The translations under genes and the position numbers were made by a program. The notes beneath the pieces are model-generated. The model saw only the letters and a program-made list of their open reading frames with translations, had not been told where the DNA came from and did no database searches. 64,000 bases of DNA from Bradyrhizobium sp. NAS96.2 (lineage in GTDB: Bacteria; Pseudomonadota; Alphaproteobacteria; Rhizobiales; Xanthobacteraceae): positions 16,695 to 80,694 of the forward strand of contig NZ_LGHK01000041.1 in assembly GCF_001908235.1 (NCBI RefSeq), read 5' to 3'. Of this stretch, positions 17,231-27,117 are shown piece after piece (position 1 is the stretch's first letter; each line of letters opens with the position of its first letter).

Positions 17231-17428
17231 GCTTACCCCTCTCCCCCACCCTCCCCCGCAAGGGGGGAGGGAGCCTGAGGAGCGTGCTCACCTCACCTGG
17301 TATCGCAACGGCTCCTGCTTGCGTCACGACTGCACCTCGCCATCACTGTCGGATGTAAGGGAGTCGCCGGCGGACGGGTTCCCTCCCCCTTGCGGGGGAG
17401 GGTTAGGGAGAGGGGTACCGCTTGCTCC
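17231..17428. repeat. Second inverted pair of CCCTCTCCC repeats
   Basis: A unit at about 17231-17295 (ACCCCTCTCCCCCACCCTCC then CGCAAGGGGGGAGGGAGCCT) and its inverse at about 17378-17428 (TTCCCTCCCCCTTGCGGGGG to GAGAGGGGTACCGCTTGCTC) match the pair at 11775-11950. The inverse copy forms the 3' part of the DUF559 gene. Confidence 0.85.
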
Positions 17429-17778
17429 GCCGCTTCCGCGATACTCAGAACGACTCCTTCAAGATTTTTGGTCACATCGTCGTTGGTGAATCGAAGGACG
17501 AGATAACCGCGCGACTTCAGCCACGTATCCCGCCGCTGGTCATAACGGATCCGCTCCTCGAAATCGTGGCTCTCTCCGTCAATCTCGACGACGAGCTTGC
17601 AGGCGTGCGCGACAAAATCGGCGATGTAATTGCCAATCGGTGCCTGACGGCGGAAGTTGAGACCAGCCAGCCGATCAGCCTTCAGGTAACGCCACAGCAA
17701 TGTCTCCGCGCGCGTCATCGTGCGGCGGAGCTGCTTGGCGCGATCGCGCTGGATGTCGCTCACTTGAGTGTGCGGCAT
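17293..17778 (-). CDS. DUF559 (Vsr-like nuclease fold) protein with repeat-derived C-terminus
   Basis: 161 residues. The DUF559 core is intact: KQLRRTMTRAETLLWRYLK, LAGLNFRRQAPIGNYIADF, LVVEIDGESHDF and YLVLRFTNDDV, a restriction-endonuclease-like fold related to very-short-patch repair nucleases (Asp and Glu of IADF and VEIDG would be catalytic). About 35 residues at the C-terminus, beginning PLSLTLPRKGEG, are read out of the inverted CCCTCTCCC repeat, so the natural stop was probably lost or overwritten. Flanked by repeats on both sides and breaking ureB from the HD gene and ureC, it looks like an insertion into the operon. Function unknown; DUF559 genes are often mobile. Confidence 0.8.
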   Translation of the reverse strand: MPHTQVSDIQRDRAKQLRRTMTRAETLLWRYLKADRLAGLNFRRQAPIGNYIADFVAHACKLVVEIDGESHDFEERIRYDQRRDTWLKSRGYLVLRFTNDDVTKNLEGVVLSIAEAAEQAVPLSLTLPRKGEGTRPPATPLHPTVMARCSRDASRSRCDTR

Positions 17779-17890
17779 ACCCCTCTCCCCACCCTCCCCC
17801 GCCGCAAGTCGGGCTCGCCCGACTTGCGCAAATTTACGATGCGCAACCGGGGTACACCCCGGTTGCGTGGGGGAGGGAGCCCGGCCGCAG
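17775..17890. repeat. Composite repeat upstream of the DUF559 gene
   Basis: CATACCCCTCTCCCCACCCT begins a third copy of the same family (17776 onward), here interrupted by two small palindromes (GCAAGTCGGGCTCGCCCGAC at about 17811 and CAACCGGGGTACACCCCGGT at about 17849) before GGGGGAGGGAGCCC closes it near 17882. It borders the ureB side of the DUF559 insertion. Confidence 0.75.
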
Positions 17891-17941
17891 TGTTCACCTC
17901 ACTGTGGATCATCGCCAGCGTTCTCATCGCATCACGCAAGG

Positions 17942-18247
17942 TCACAACTTCCCCTTCACCTCGGCGCGGAAGCCATAGATCACGCGCTTGCCGGCGAGCG
18001 CGACCAGTTGGACGTCGCGGGTCTGGCCGGGCTCGAAGCGGACGGCGGTGCCGGCGGCGATGTCGAGGCGCATGCCGCGGGCTTTCTTGCGGTCGAATTT
18101 CAGCGCCGGGTTGGTTTCGAAGAAATGGTAGTGCGAGCCGACCTGGATCGGGCGATCGCCGGTGTTAGCGACCGACAGCGTCACGGTCTTGCGGCCGGCA
18201 TTGAGCTCGATCTCGCCGTCCTTGATGAAGAGTTCGCCGGGGATCAT
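17942..18247 (-). CDS. ureB: Urease beta subunit UreB
   Basis: 101 residues, normal length. It begins [19 protein letters not shown] and contains the conserved [19 protein letters not shown] and [13 protein letters not shown] blocks, the beta-barrel subunit that packs against UreC. It follows ureA with a gap of 9 bases, so ureAB are coupled. Unlike most urease clusters, ureB is not directly followed by ureC: about 1.3 kb containing the DUF559 and HD genes intervenes. Confidence 0.97.
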   Translation of the reverse strand: MIPGELFIKDGEIELNAGRKTVTLSVANTGDRPIQVGSHYHFFETNPALKFDRKKARGMRLDIAAGTAVRFEPGQTRDVQLVALAGKRVIYGFRAEVKGKL

Positions 18248-18256
18248 GTCGCGCTC

Positions 18257-18559
18257 CTATCGGATCGGCTCGTGCACGGTGACGAGCTTGGTGCCGTCGG
18301 GGAATGTCGCCTCGACCTGGATGTCATGGATCATCTCCGGGATACCAACCATCACCTGGTCTCGGGTCAGGACCTTGGCGCCGGCCTGCATCAGTTCGGC
18401 CACGGTGCGGCCGTCGCGCGCGCCCTCGACGATGAAATCGGTGATCAGCGCCACGGCTTCCGGATGGTTCAGCTTGACGCCGCGCTCGAGCCGGCGGCGC
18501 GCGACCATGGCCGCCATCGAAATCAGCAGCTTGTCCTTTTCACGGGGAGACAAATTCAT
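18257..18559 (-). CDS. ureA: Urease gamma subunit UreA
   Basis: 100 residues, standard length. Begins [20 protein letters not shown], followed by [18 protein letters not shown] and [20 protein letters not shown], all hallmarks of the gamma subunit. It assembles with UreB and UreC as (UreABC)3. It lies 27 bases downstream of ureD on the same strand. Confidence 0.97.
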   Translation of the reverse strand: MNLSPREKDKLLISMAAMVARRRLERGVKLNHPEAVALITDFIVEGARDGRTVAELMQAGAKVLTRDQVMVGIPEMIHDIQVEATFPDGTKLVTVHEPIR

Positions 18560-18586
18560 GCGAGCACTCTGATCGTTCTGAAAGGA

Positions 18587-19423
<837 letters not shown>

Positions 19424-19473
19424 TCCCCCGACGCTCCCTTAACGCACGCCGCAAGGGCGGCGTCACATCCTGT

Positions 19474-20169
19474 TCACAGCGCCATCTGGCGGCTGATCTC
19501 GGCGGGATCGAGGCTTGCGCGGTCGCAGGCATATTTCACCGCGCCCCGGTCCATCACGGCAAAACTGTCGCCGAGTTCGCAGGCAAAGTCGAGATATTGT
19601 TCGACCAGCACGATCGCGATGTTGCCGAGGTTGCGCAGATAGGAGATGGCGCGGCCGATATCCTTGATGATCGAGGGCTGGATGCCCTCGGTCGGCTCGT
19701 CGAGCAGCAGGAGCTTTGGCCGCATCACCAGCGCGCGGCCGATCGCGAGCTGCTGTTGTTGGCCGCCGGAGAGGTCGCCACCGCGGCGGCCGAGCATCGT
19801 CTCCAGCACCGGGAAGAGCGAAAAGACATCATTGGGGATGTTGCGGTCTTCGCGCTTCAGCGGCCCGAAGCCGGTCTTGAGGTTTTCTTCCACCGTCAGC
19901 AGCGGAAATATCTCGCGGCCCTGCGGCACGAAGCCGATGCCGCGCCGCGCCCGCTCATACGGCTTCAGCGCGGTGATATCCTTGCCGTCGAAATTGATCG
20001 AGCCGGATGCAATCGGATACTGGCCGACCATGGCGCGCAGCAGCGAGGTCTTGCCGACGCCGTTGCGGCCGAGCACGCAGGTGACCTTGCCCGGCTCGGC
20101 GGTCAGCGAGACGCCGCGCAGCGCCTGCGCCGCGCCGTAGTACAGGTTGATGTTGTCGACCTTCAGCAT
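19474..20169 (-). CDS. urtE: Urea ABC transporter ATPase UrtE
   Basis: 231 residues, LivF-type ATPase. Walker A GRNGVGKTSL (about 34-43), Q-loop VPQGREIFPLLTV, signature LSGGQQQQLAIGRAL and Walker B LLLLDEPTEGIQPS are all complete; the TEGIQPSI variant is typical of UrtE rather than LivF. With UrtD it powers high-affinity urea import. It begins 2 bases after the urtD stop. Confidence 0.96.
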   Translation of the reverse strand: MLKVDNINLYYGAAQALRGVSLTAEPGKVTCVLGRNGVGKTSLLRAMVGQYPIASGSINFDGKDITALKPYERARRGIGFVPQGREIFPLLTVEENLKTGFGPLKREDRNIPNDVFSLFPVLETMLGRRGGDLSGGQQQQLAIGRALVMRPKLLLLDEPTEGIQPSIIKDIGRAISYLRNLGNIAIVLVEQYLDFACELGDSFAVMDRGAVKYACDRASLDPAEISRQMAL

Positions 20170-20171
20170 CG

Positions 20172-20933
20172 CTAGCGCCCCAGATACACTTCGACCACCC
20201 GCTCGTTCGACGACACCTGGTCGATCGAACCTTCGGCGAGCACCGAGCCCTCGTGCAGGCAGGTCACCTTGACGCCAAGTTCGCGCACGAAAGTCATGTC
20301 GTGCTCGACCACCATGATGGTGTGGTTGCGGTTGATCTCCTTCAGCAGCTCCGCCGTCAGATGCGTCTCGACATCGGTCATGCCGGCGACCGGCTCATCG
20401 ACCAGCAGAACCTTCGGATCCTGCGCCAGCAGCATGCCGATCTCCAGCCATTGCTTCTGGCCGTGCGACAGGCTGCCGGCGAGGCTGTTGCGCGCGTCGG
20501 TCAGGCGGATGGTCTCGAGCACCTTGTCGATGCGTTCGGACTCGGCCTTGCTGCCGCGCCAGAACAACGTGCCGCGCACGGAATGGTCGACATTGAGCGC
20601 GAGCAGGAGGTTGTCCTGCACGCTCTGGCTCTCAAACACCGTCGGCTTCTGGAATTTGCGGCCGATGCCGAGCTCGGCGATGCGGGTCTCGTCGAGCCGG
20701 GTCAGGTCGACGGTGCCGTCGAACAGTACGGTGCCCTCATCCGGCTTGGTCTTGCCGGTGATGATGTCCATCATCGTGGTCTTGCCGGCGCCGTTCGGGC
20801 CGATGATGGCGCGCATCTCGCCCGGCGCGAGCGTCAGCGACAAATTGTTGATGGCGTGAAACCCGTCGAACGAGACGTGCACGCCGTCGAGATAGAGCAT
20901 GGCCGAAGTGGCGCGGGTATCCATGACGTTCAT
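20172..20933 (-). CDS. urtD: Urea ABC transporter ATPase UrtD
   Basis: 253 residues, LivG-type. Walker A GPNGAGKTTM, the UrtD/LivG insertion LGIGRKFQKPTVFESQSVQD, signature LSHGQKQWLEIGMLL and Walker B VLLVDEPVAGM are present. The start ATG at 20933 lies 4 bases after the urtC stop; the frame continuing upstream overlaps urtC and reads as low-complexity Arg/Ser, so it is rejected. Confidence 0.96.
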   Translation of the reverse strand: MNVMDTRATSAMLYLDGVHVSFDGFHAINNLSLTLAPGEMRAIIGPNGAGKTTMMDIITGKTKPDEGTVLFDGTVDLTRLDETRIAELGIGRKFQKPTVFESQSVQDNLLLALNVDHSVRGTLFWRGSKAESERIDKVLETIRLTDARNSLAGSLSHGQKQWLEIGMLLAQDPKVLLVDEPVAGMTDVETHLTAELLKEINRNHTIMVVEHDMTFVRELGVKVTCLHEGSVLAEGSIDQVSSNERVVEVYLGR

Positions 20934-20937
20934 CTGC

Positions 20938-22107
20938 CTACTCCGCCAGGTTCGGTGCGCCGACGCCGTCTTCGCGCGCGGCGCTCTCAGCGTCGGGAGA
21001 GCCGTTCTTTCCCTTTGACGTCTCCCACCAGCTGTTGAAGGTGCCGACGATGCCCTTCGGCAGCAGCAGCGTGACCAGGATGAACAGCGCGCCCAGCATG
21101 AACAGCCAGTACGGCGCGAGCGGCCCCGAGGTGAAGAACGTCTTGGCGTAGTTGACGACGACGGCGCCGAGCGCGGCACCGACCAGGGTGCCGCGGCCGC
21201 CGACCGCGACCCAGATCACCGCCTCGATCGAATTGCCCGGCGCGAACTCGCTCGGATTGATGATGCCGACCTGCGGCACGTAAAGCGCGCCAGCGACGCC
21301 GGCCATGCAGGCCGACAGCGTGAACACGAACAGCTTGTAGGATTCGACACGATAGCCGAGGAAGCGCGTGCGGCTTTCGGCGTCGCGCACCGCGATCAGC
21401 ACCTTGCCGAGCTTCGAGGTCACCACCGCGCGGCAAATCAGAAAGGCGATCACGAGCGCAAGGCAGCTCAGCAGGAACAGCACGCAGCGCGTGCCCTCGG
21501 CCTGCACATTGAAGCCGAGGATATCCTTGAAGTCGGTCAGGCCGTTATTGCCGCCGAAGCCGAAATCATTGCGGAAGAAGCCGAGCAGCAGCGCATAGGT
21601 CATCGCCTGCGTGATGATCGACAAATAGACGCCGGTGACCCGCGAGCGGAAGGCGAGCCAGCCGAAGCAGAAGGCGAGCAGGCCCGGCACCAAGAGCACC
21701 ATCAGCGCCGCGAAGGCGAACTTGTCGAAGCCGTACCAGTACCAGGGCAGCTTGTCCCAGTTCAGGAACACCATGAAGTCGGGCAGGATCGGATTGCCGT
21801 AGACGCCGCGGCTGCCGATCTGCCGCATCAAATACATGCCCATGGCATAGCCGCCGAGCGCGAAGAACGCGCCATGACCGAGCGAGAGGATGCCGCAATA
21901 GCCCCAGATCAGGTCGATCGAGAGCGCGAGGATGGCGTAGCAGACATATTTGCCCCACAGCGCCACCAGATAGGTCGGCACCTGGAACATCGAGCCCTGC
22001 GGCAGCAGCAGGTTCGACAGCGGGATCAGCACGCCGACCGCGGCGACAATCAGCACGAACGCGGTCGCGGCGCGGTCGAGCGAACGGGTGAGGATGTGCG
22101 GCGTCAT
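20938..22107 (-). CDS. urtC: Urea ABC transporter permease UrtC
   Basis: 389 residues with about ten membrane helices, LivM-type. The conserved LSIDLIWGYCGILSLGHGAFF and GGRGTLVGAALGAVVVNYAKT segments identify the branched-chain amino acid/urea permease family. The C-terminus ends in a hydrophilic tail (about 35 residues). Its ATG overlaps the urtB stop (ATGA, 22104-22107). Confidence 0.95.
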   Translation of the reverse strand: MTPHILTRSLDRAATAFVLIVAAVGVLIPLSNLLLPQGSMFQVPTYLVALWGKYVCYAILALSIDLIWGYCGILSLGHGAFFALGGYAMGMYLMRQIGSRGVYGNPILPDFMVFLNWDKLPWYWYGFDKFAFAALMVLLVPGLLAFCFGWLAFRSRVTGVYLSIITQAMTYALLLGFFRNDFGFGGNNGLTDFKDILGFNVQAEGTRCVLFLLSCLALVIAFLICRAVVTSKLGKVLIAVRDAESRTRFLGYRVESYKLFVFTLSACMAGVAGALYVPQVGIINPSEFAPGNSIEAVIWVAVGGRGTLVGAALGAVVVNYAKTFFTSGPLAPYWLFMLGALFILVTLLLPKGIVGTFNSWWETSKGKNGSPDAESAAREDGVGAPNLAE

Positions 22108-23714
22108 GCTTCCACCGCTCGGCCCTTGAGCGCGAACAGACCGCGCGGCCGTTTCTGGATGAACAGGATGATCAAGACCAGGATCGCGATCTTGCCGAGC
22201 ACCGCACCTGCCACCGGCTCGAGGAACTTGTTGGCGATGCCGAGCGTGAAGGCGCCGACCAGCGTACCCCAGAGATTGCCGACGCCGCCGAACACCACGA
22301 CCATGAAACTGTCGATGATGTAGCTCTGGCCGAGATTCGGGCTGACATTGTCGATCTGCGACAATGCCACGCCGGCAATGCCGGCGATCCCCGAGCCGAG
22401 GCCGAAGGTCAGCGCATCGACGCGCGAGGTGGCGATGCCCATCGAGGCCGCCATGCGGCGGTTCTGCGTCACCGCCCGCATCTCGAGGCCGAGCGCGGTG
22501 TAGCGCAGCATCGCGAGCAGGATCGCGAACACCGCGAGCGTGAAGCAAAGGATCCAGAGCCGGTTATAGGTAATGGTGATCTGGCCGAGCTCGAACGCGC
22601 CGCTCATCCAGGAGGGGTTGCCGACCTCGCGGTTGGTCGGGCCGAATGCGGTGCGCACGGCCTGCTGCAGCACCAGCGACAGGCCCCAGGTCGCGAGCAG
22701 CGTCTCCAGCGGGCGGCCGTACAGGAAGCGGATGATGGTGCGCTCGATCAGGACGCCGATGAAGCCTGCGACCAGGAAGGCGAGCGGCACGGCGATCAGC
22801 AGCGAATAATCGAACAGCGCGGGATAGCGGGTGCGGATCACCTCCTGCACCACGAAAGTGGTGTAGGCCCCGAGCATCACCATCTCGCCATGCGCCATGT
22901 TGATGACGCCCATGACGCCGAAGGTGATGGCCAAGCCGATCGCGGCGAGCAGCAGCACCGAGCCGAGCGACAGGCCGTACCAGGCATTCTGCACCATCGA
23001 CCACATCGCAAGATTGCTCTGGATCGAGGACACCGCGCTCGCGGCCGCCTTGGCGACCAGCGGCTGCTGGTCGCCAAGCCCGGTGAGCAGCGCCAGCGCC
23101 TCCTGGTCGCCGCGCGCCTTGACCACGGCGACGGCGTCGAGCTTGTCGCTGTCGGATGCGTCCGACTTGAACAGGACGATAGCGGCGCGCGCCTCGGCGA
23201 AGGCCTGCTTGATCGACTTGACGCTCTCCTTGGCGAGCGCGCCCTCCACCGTCGGCAGCAAATTCTCTTCGTGGCTCTTGAACACCGATTGCGCCGCGGC
23301 GAGCCGCTTGGCCGGATCCGGCGACAGCAGCGTCAAGCCGCCGAGCGCTGCCTCCACGGTGCGGCGCAGGCGGTTGTTGAGCCGGACGGCCGCGGCGTTG
23401 TCGGGCAATTTGTCGACGGCAGCGCCGGTGGTGGCGTCGACGATCTTGCCGTCGGCCTGGGTGATGAAGACCTTCTTGCTGTCGGGATCGGCCGACAGCC
23501 GGCCGTCCTGCAGCGCGCTGATGATGGGCGACGCCAGCGCATTGCCCGATGCGGCGACCTCGCCGATCGCAGCCTCGGTGTCGGAGAACTCGTCATTGGC
23601 GAATTTGGCGACCGAATCCTCGAACGGGCCAGCCAGCGCCGGCACAGCAAGGCAGCTCAGCAGCAGGATCGAAAGACAAAGCGCACGAAAGCGATCAATA
23701 CAATTGGCAAACAC
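22104..23714 (-). CDS. urtB: Urea ABC transporter permease UrtB
   Basis: 536 residues. A signal-like helix (about 10-28) is followed by an exported helical domain of roughly 200 residues, then the LivH-type permease core (from about 245) with AIGLAITFGVMGVINMAHGE and GSGIAGIAGVALSQIDNV. The long N-terminal extension is characteristic of UrtB as opposed to LivH and is present in full. It is separated from urtA by about 100 bases. Confidence 0.95.
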   Translation of the reverse strand: MFANCIDRFRALCLSILLLSCLAVPALAGPFEDSVAKFANDEFSDTEAAIGEVAASGNALASPIISALQDGRLSADPDSKKVFITQADGKIVDATTGAAVDKLPDNAAAVRLNNRLRRTVEAALGGLTLLSPDPAKRLAAAQSVFKSHEENLLPTVEGALAKESVKSIKQAFAEARAAIVLFKSDASDSDKLDAVAVVKARGDQEALALLTGLGDQQPLVAKAAASAVSSIQSNLAMWSMVQNAWYGLSLGSVLLLAAIGLAITFGVMGVINMAHGEMVMLGAYTTFVVQEVIRTRYPALFDYSLLIAVPLAFLVAGFIGVLIERTIIRFLYGRPLETLLATWGLSLVLQQAVRTAFGPTNREVGNPSWMSGAFELGQITITYNRLWILCFTLAVFAILLAMLRYTALGLEMRAVTQNRRMAASMGIATSRVDALTFGLGSGIAGIAGVALSQIDNVSPNLGQSYIIDSFMVVVFGGVGNLWGTLVGAFTLGIANKFLEPVAGAVLGKIAILVLIILFIQKRPRGLFALKGRAVEA

Positions 23715-23813
23715 GTCAGTACCCCGGCAGGAGTGGGAGGAGAAGGCGGCGATCGATGCCGCCTTCTCCGGTGTTGGAAGGTTTTGTTGTGTCGTTAGGT
23801 CAGCAGCGCCCGA

Positions 23814-25142
23814 TTACGAGCCCTGGCCGCCGCACTTGTTGGTCTTGGTGTTGTAATTGCCGCACTTCTTGCCGACCCAATCGCCGATCAGGTCCTTGGA
23901 GCCTTCGAGCTCCTTCGACCAGGCATCGCCGGCCACCAGGCCCGGGGTCTTCCAGACCACATCGAACTGGCCATTGCCCTTGATCTCGCCGATGAACACC
24001 GGCTTGGTGATGTGGTGGTTCGGCAGCATCTTCGAGGTGCCGCCGGTCAGGTTCGGCGCCTCGATGCCCGGGAGAGCGTCGATCACCTTGTCCGGATCAG
24101 TCGACTTCACCTTCTCGACCGCCTTCACCCACATGTTGAAGCCGATGTAGTGCGCTTCCATCGGATCGTTGGTCACGCGCTTCGGGTTCTTGGTGTAGGC
24201 CTGCCACTCCTTGATGAACTTCTCGTTCGCCGGGGTCTTGATCGACTCGAAGTAGTTCCAGGCGGCGAGATGGCCGAGCAGCGGCTTGGTGTCGATGCCG
24301 GCGAGTTCTTCTTCGCCGACCGAGAACGCGACAACAGGGATATCGGTCGCCTTGATGCCCTGGTTGCCGAGCTCCTTGTAGAACGGAACGTTGGCGTCGC
24401 CGTTGATGGTGGAGACCACCGCGGTCTTCTTGCCGGCCGAGCCGAACTTCTTGATGTCGGCCACGATGGTCTGCCAGTCGGAGTGACCGAACGGCGTGTA
24501 GTTGATCATGATGTCGTCCTGGGCGACGCCCTTCGACTTCAGATAGGCTTCCAGGATCTTGTTGGTGGTGCGCGGATAGACGTAGTCGGTGCCGGCCAGC
24601 ACCCAACGCTTCACCTTCTCTTCCTTCATCAGATAGTCGACGGCGGGGATCGCCTGCTGGTTCGGCGCCGCGCCGGTGTAGAACACGTTGCGCTCGGACT
24701 CCTCGCCCTCATACTGCACCGGATAGAACAGGATGTTGTTCAGCTCCTTGAACACCGGCAGCACGGACTTGCGCGACACCGAGGTCCAGCAGCCGAACAC
24801 GACCGCAACCTTGTCCTTGGTGATCAGCTCGCGGGCCTTTTCGGCGAACAGCGGCCAGTTCGATGCGGGGTCGACCACGACGGGCTCGAGCTTCTTGCCA
24901 AGCACGCCGCCCTTCTTGTTCTGCTCGTCGATCAGGAAAAGGATCGTGTCCTTCAGCGTGGTTTCGCTGATGGCCATGGTGCCCGACAGCGAGTGCAGAA
25001 TGCCAACCTTGATGGTGTCGTCGGCCGCTTGCGCGGGCGCGAGGGGCGAGGACGCAGCCAGGCCCAAAACCAGGCCGGCCGTCGCCGCGAGTGCGCGGCG
25101 GCGGGTCATCGTCGCTATTCCGTGAGTAAGCTGAGTAAGCAT
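23814..25142 (-). CDS. urtA: Urea-binding periplasmic protein UrtA
   Basis: 442 residues. A twin-arginine-like signal (MTRRRALAATAGLVLGLAAS, starting around residue 12) precedes a class-I/IV periplasmic binding fold. Recognisable UrtA blocks: IKVGILHSLSGTMAISE, VFGCWTSVSRKSVLPVF, FYPVQYEGEE and NPKRVTNDPMEAHYIGFN. It delivers urea to UrtBC-DE. The ORF start at 25142 could be shortened to the ATG just before TRRRALA. It is the promoter-proximal gene of the urea block, with a sigma-54 promoter 70-90 bases upstream. Confidence 0.96.
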   Translation of the reverse strand: MLTQLTHGIATMTRRRALAATAGLVLGLAASSPLAPAQAADDTIKVGILHSLSGTMAISETTLKDTILFLIDEQNKKGGVLGKKLEPVVVDPASNWPLFAEKARELITKDKVAVVFGCWTSVSRKSVLPVFKELNNILFYPVQYEGEESERNVFYTGAAPNQQAIPAVDYLMKEEKVKRWVLAGTDYVYPRTTNKILEAYLKSKGVAQDDIMINYTPFGHSDWQTIVADIKKFGSAGKKTAVVSTINGDANVPFYKELGNQGIKATDIPVVAFSVGEEELAGIDTKPLLGHLAAWNYFESIKTPANEKFIKEWQAYTKNPKRVTNDPMEAHYIGFNMWVKAVEKVKSTDPDKVIDALPGIEAPNLTGGTSKMLPNHHITKPVFIGEIKGNGQFDVVWKTPGLVAGDAWSKELEGSKDLIGDWVGKKCGNYNTKTNKCGGQGS

Positions 25143-25214
25143 GAAATGTCGTCTCCCTGACGCAGGCGTGAACGCTTGCGAACGGCCGCTTGGCCGCCTG
25201 CGGTTAAGGGAATC

Positions 25215-25229
25215 GCAAGAACTGTGCCA
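25215..25229 (-). promoter_or_regulatory. Sigma-54 (RpoN) promoter of the urt-ure block
   Basis: Read on the minus strand, TGGCAC (25229-25224), five bases, then TTGC (25218-25215) matches the -24/-12 consensus TGGCAC-N5-TTGC exactly. It is 73 bases upstream of the urtA ATG. A palindrome ACGGTGC-GTGG-GCACCGT abuts the -24 element (25229-25246). RpoN with NtrC is the known activator route for urea uptake genes under nitrogen limitation; I do not see a canonical NtrC site, so the activator is inferred. Confidence 0.85.
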
Positions 25230-25674
25230 CGGTGCGTGGGCACCGTAAGTCGATGAACCAACTGGATAATTTCACGAGTTCCGGACAAATACGGGGAATG
25301 ACTGCTCAAACATTGAGCCGCTGATTTGACTGCCGAAAGAGCAATCAGGTTATTTTATAGGCAAAATTGCCTTATTGGCTAAATTTCCGGCACCGATTTG
25401 TGACAGTTTGCGCGATGGTTCGGCGAACTTCGCGCACCAATCCCGGCGATATCATCTTGAAACCGCCCAGTTCCTGGTCCATATGGTCGCCATGCCCGCG
25501 AGAGTCGCGGTGCCTTCGCGAGCTGCGTGTTCCTATGCCGTCCCAAGCGGCTTCTGGCTCGCCTTTCAGCTAACCCAGCTTGACGCCCCAGACACGCGGG
25601 TGTCCCGAACGCCACATGCGATTCCGGCCGATATTGGCCGGGACGACGATGGCTTTTATGGAAAGAACCACCTT
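25230..25674. other. Divergent regulatory region between urtA and the RNA helicase
   Basis: No convincing gene. It holds the upstream part of the urtA promoter, a palindrome GCTCAA-ACA-TTGAGC (25304-25318) and another AGGCAA-AA-TTGCCT (25359-25372) in an AT-rich stretch that probably carries the helicase promoter. An in-frame extension of the helicase covers 25375-25674 but lacks family similarity and is treated as leader. Confidence 0.6.
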
Positions 25675-27093
25675 TTGACCTCCTTTCAGGATTTCGGCCT
25701 CGCCGATCCCATCGCCCGCGCGCTTCGAGAAGAAAATTATCTCACGCCGACCCCCATCCAGGCCCAGACCATCCCGCTCGCACTTGCCGGCCGTGACGTC
25801 GTCGGCATCGCCCAGACCGGAACCGGCAAGACCGCGTCCTTTGCGCTGCCGATCCTGCACCGGCTGCTGGAGAACCGCGTCCGCCCGCAGCCCAAGAGCT
25901 GCCGCGTACTGGTGCTCTCGCCCACCCGTGAGCTGTCCGGGCAGATCCTCGACAGCTTCAACACCTATGGCCGCCACATCCGGCTGTCCTCGACGCTCGC
26001 CATCGGCGGCGTGCCGATGGGCCGCCAGGTCCGCTCCCTGATGCAGGGCGTCGAGGTGCTGGTCGCCACCCCCGGCCGCCTGCTCGATCTCGTGCAGAGC
26101 AACGGGCTGAAGCTCAGCCAGGTCGAATTCCTGGTGCTCGATGAAGCCGACCGCATGCTCGACATGGGCTTCATCAACGACATCCGCAAAATCGTCGCCA
26201 AGCTGCCGATCCGGCGGCAGACGCTGTTCTTCTCGGCCACCATGCCCAAGGACATCGCCGAGCTCGCCGAGGCGATGCTGCGCGACCCGGCCCGCGTGGC
26301 GGTGACGCCGGTGGCCTCGACGGTGGATCGCATCGCCCAGCGTGCGATCCAGGTCGATTTCGCGGCCAAGCCGGCGGTTCTGGCCCAGCTCCTGAAGCAG
26401 GAGCCGGTCAATCGTGCCCTGGTGTTTACCCGCACCAAGCACGGTGCCGACAAGGTCGTGAAGAGCCTTGCCAAGGCCGGCATCGAGGCCAATGCGATCC
26501 ACGGCAACAAGTCGCAGAACCACCGCGAGCGAACGCTGGCGGCGTTCCGTTCCGGCGAGATCCGCACCCTGGTGGCGACCGATATCGCTGCCCGCGGCAT
26601 CGACGTCGACGGCGTCAGCCATGTCGTGAACTTTGACCTGCCCAACATCCCGGAAACCTATGTCCACCGCATCGGCCGCACCGCGCGTGCCGGCGCCGAC
26701 GGGGTCGCGATCTCGCTGATCGCCGGCGCCGAAGAGATGGGCTATTTGCGCGATATCGAGCGTCTGATCCGAATTACCGTGCCGCGGGAAGACCGCCGCA
26801 CACAGGGTAGCCGCGAGGCCACAGCGCCGGCGCAGGCCACCCACCCGCATCGGGGCGGCCGCTCTGCGCCGCGCGCACACAATGTCCGTGGGAATGAGGC
26901 CGCTCCGGGCGCAAAAGGCCCTCGCCGCCGCCGCCGTCGGGGTGGTAATAATGGCGCGCCGCAGACGAACCGGGGCGAGTCGCCGCGTCCGTCGCAGGCC
27001 GGCAACAGCGAAGGCATCCAGGGCGTCGCCTTCTTGCATCGCGAGAGCCGGCCGAATCCGCAACACAACCGCAACAACCGACCGAAGCACTAG
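25675..27093 (+). CDS. DEAD-box RNA helicase, RhlE-like
   Basis: About 472 residues from a TTG at 25675 (TSFQDFGLADPIARAL), where DEAD-box similarity begins; GGAAAG is 12 bases upstream and no in-frame ATG is nearby. Motifs: Q-motif PTPIQAQTIP, I AQTGTGKT, Ia PTRELSGQI, Ib TPGRLLD, II DEAD, III SAT, V TDIAARGID, VI HRIGRTARAG. The last ~100 residues are a basic, Arg/Gly/Asn-rich RNA-binding tail (KGPRRRRRRGGNN). It unwinds structured RNA in ribosome assembly, decay or cold adaptation. It is followed 24 bases later by infA. Confidence 0.92.
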   Translation: MTSFQDFGLADPIARALREENYLTPTPIQAQTIPLALAGRDVVGIAQTGTGKTASFALPILHRLLENRVRPQPKSCRVLVLSPTRELSGQILDSFNTYGRHIRLSSTLAIGGVPMGRQVRSLMQGVEVLVATPGRLLDLVQSNGLKLSQVEFLVLDEADRMLDMGFINDIRKIVAKLPIRRQTLFFSATMPKDIAELAEAMLRDPARVAVTPVASTVDRIAQRAIQVDFAAKPAVLAQLLKQEPVNRALVFTRTKHGADKVVKSLAKAGIEANAIHGNKSQNHRERTLAAFRSGEIRTLVATDIAARGIDVDGVSHVVNFDLPNIPETYVHRIGRTARAGADGVAISLIAGAEEMGYLRDIERLIRITVPREDRRTQGSREATAPAQATHPHRGGRSAPRAHNVRGNEAAPGAKGPRRRRRRGGNNGAPQTNRGESPRPSQAGNSEGIQGVAFLHRESRPNPQHNRNNRPKH

Positions 27094-27117
27094 CCGTCGC
27101 TCGATCTGGAGAACCAT

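Noticed and set aside
11775..17890. Repeats considered as a CRISPR array
   Set aside because: Copies are few, inverted, unequal in spacing and with no unique spacers or cas genes.
25375..25674. 100-residue N-terminal extension of the RNA helicase
   Set aside because: No DEAD-box similarity before TSFQDFGLADP; the extension covers an AT-rich promoter-like segment.
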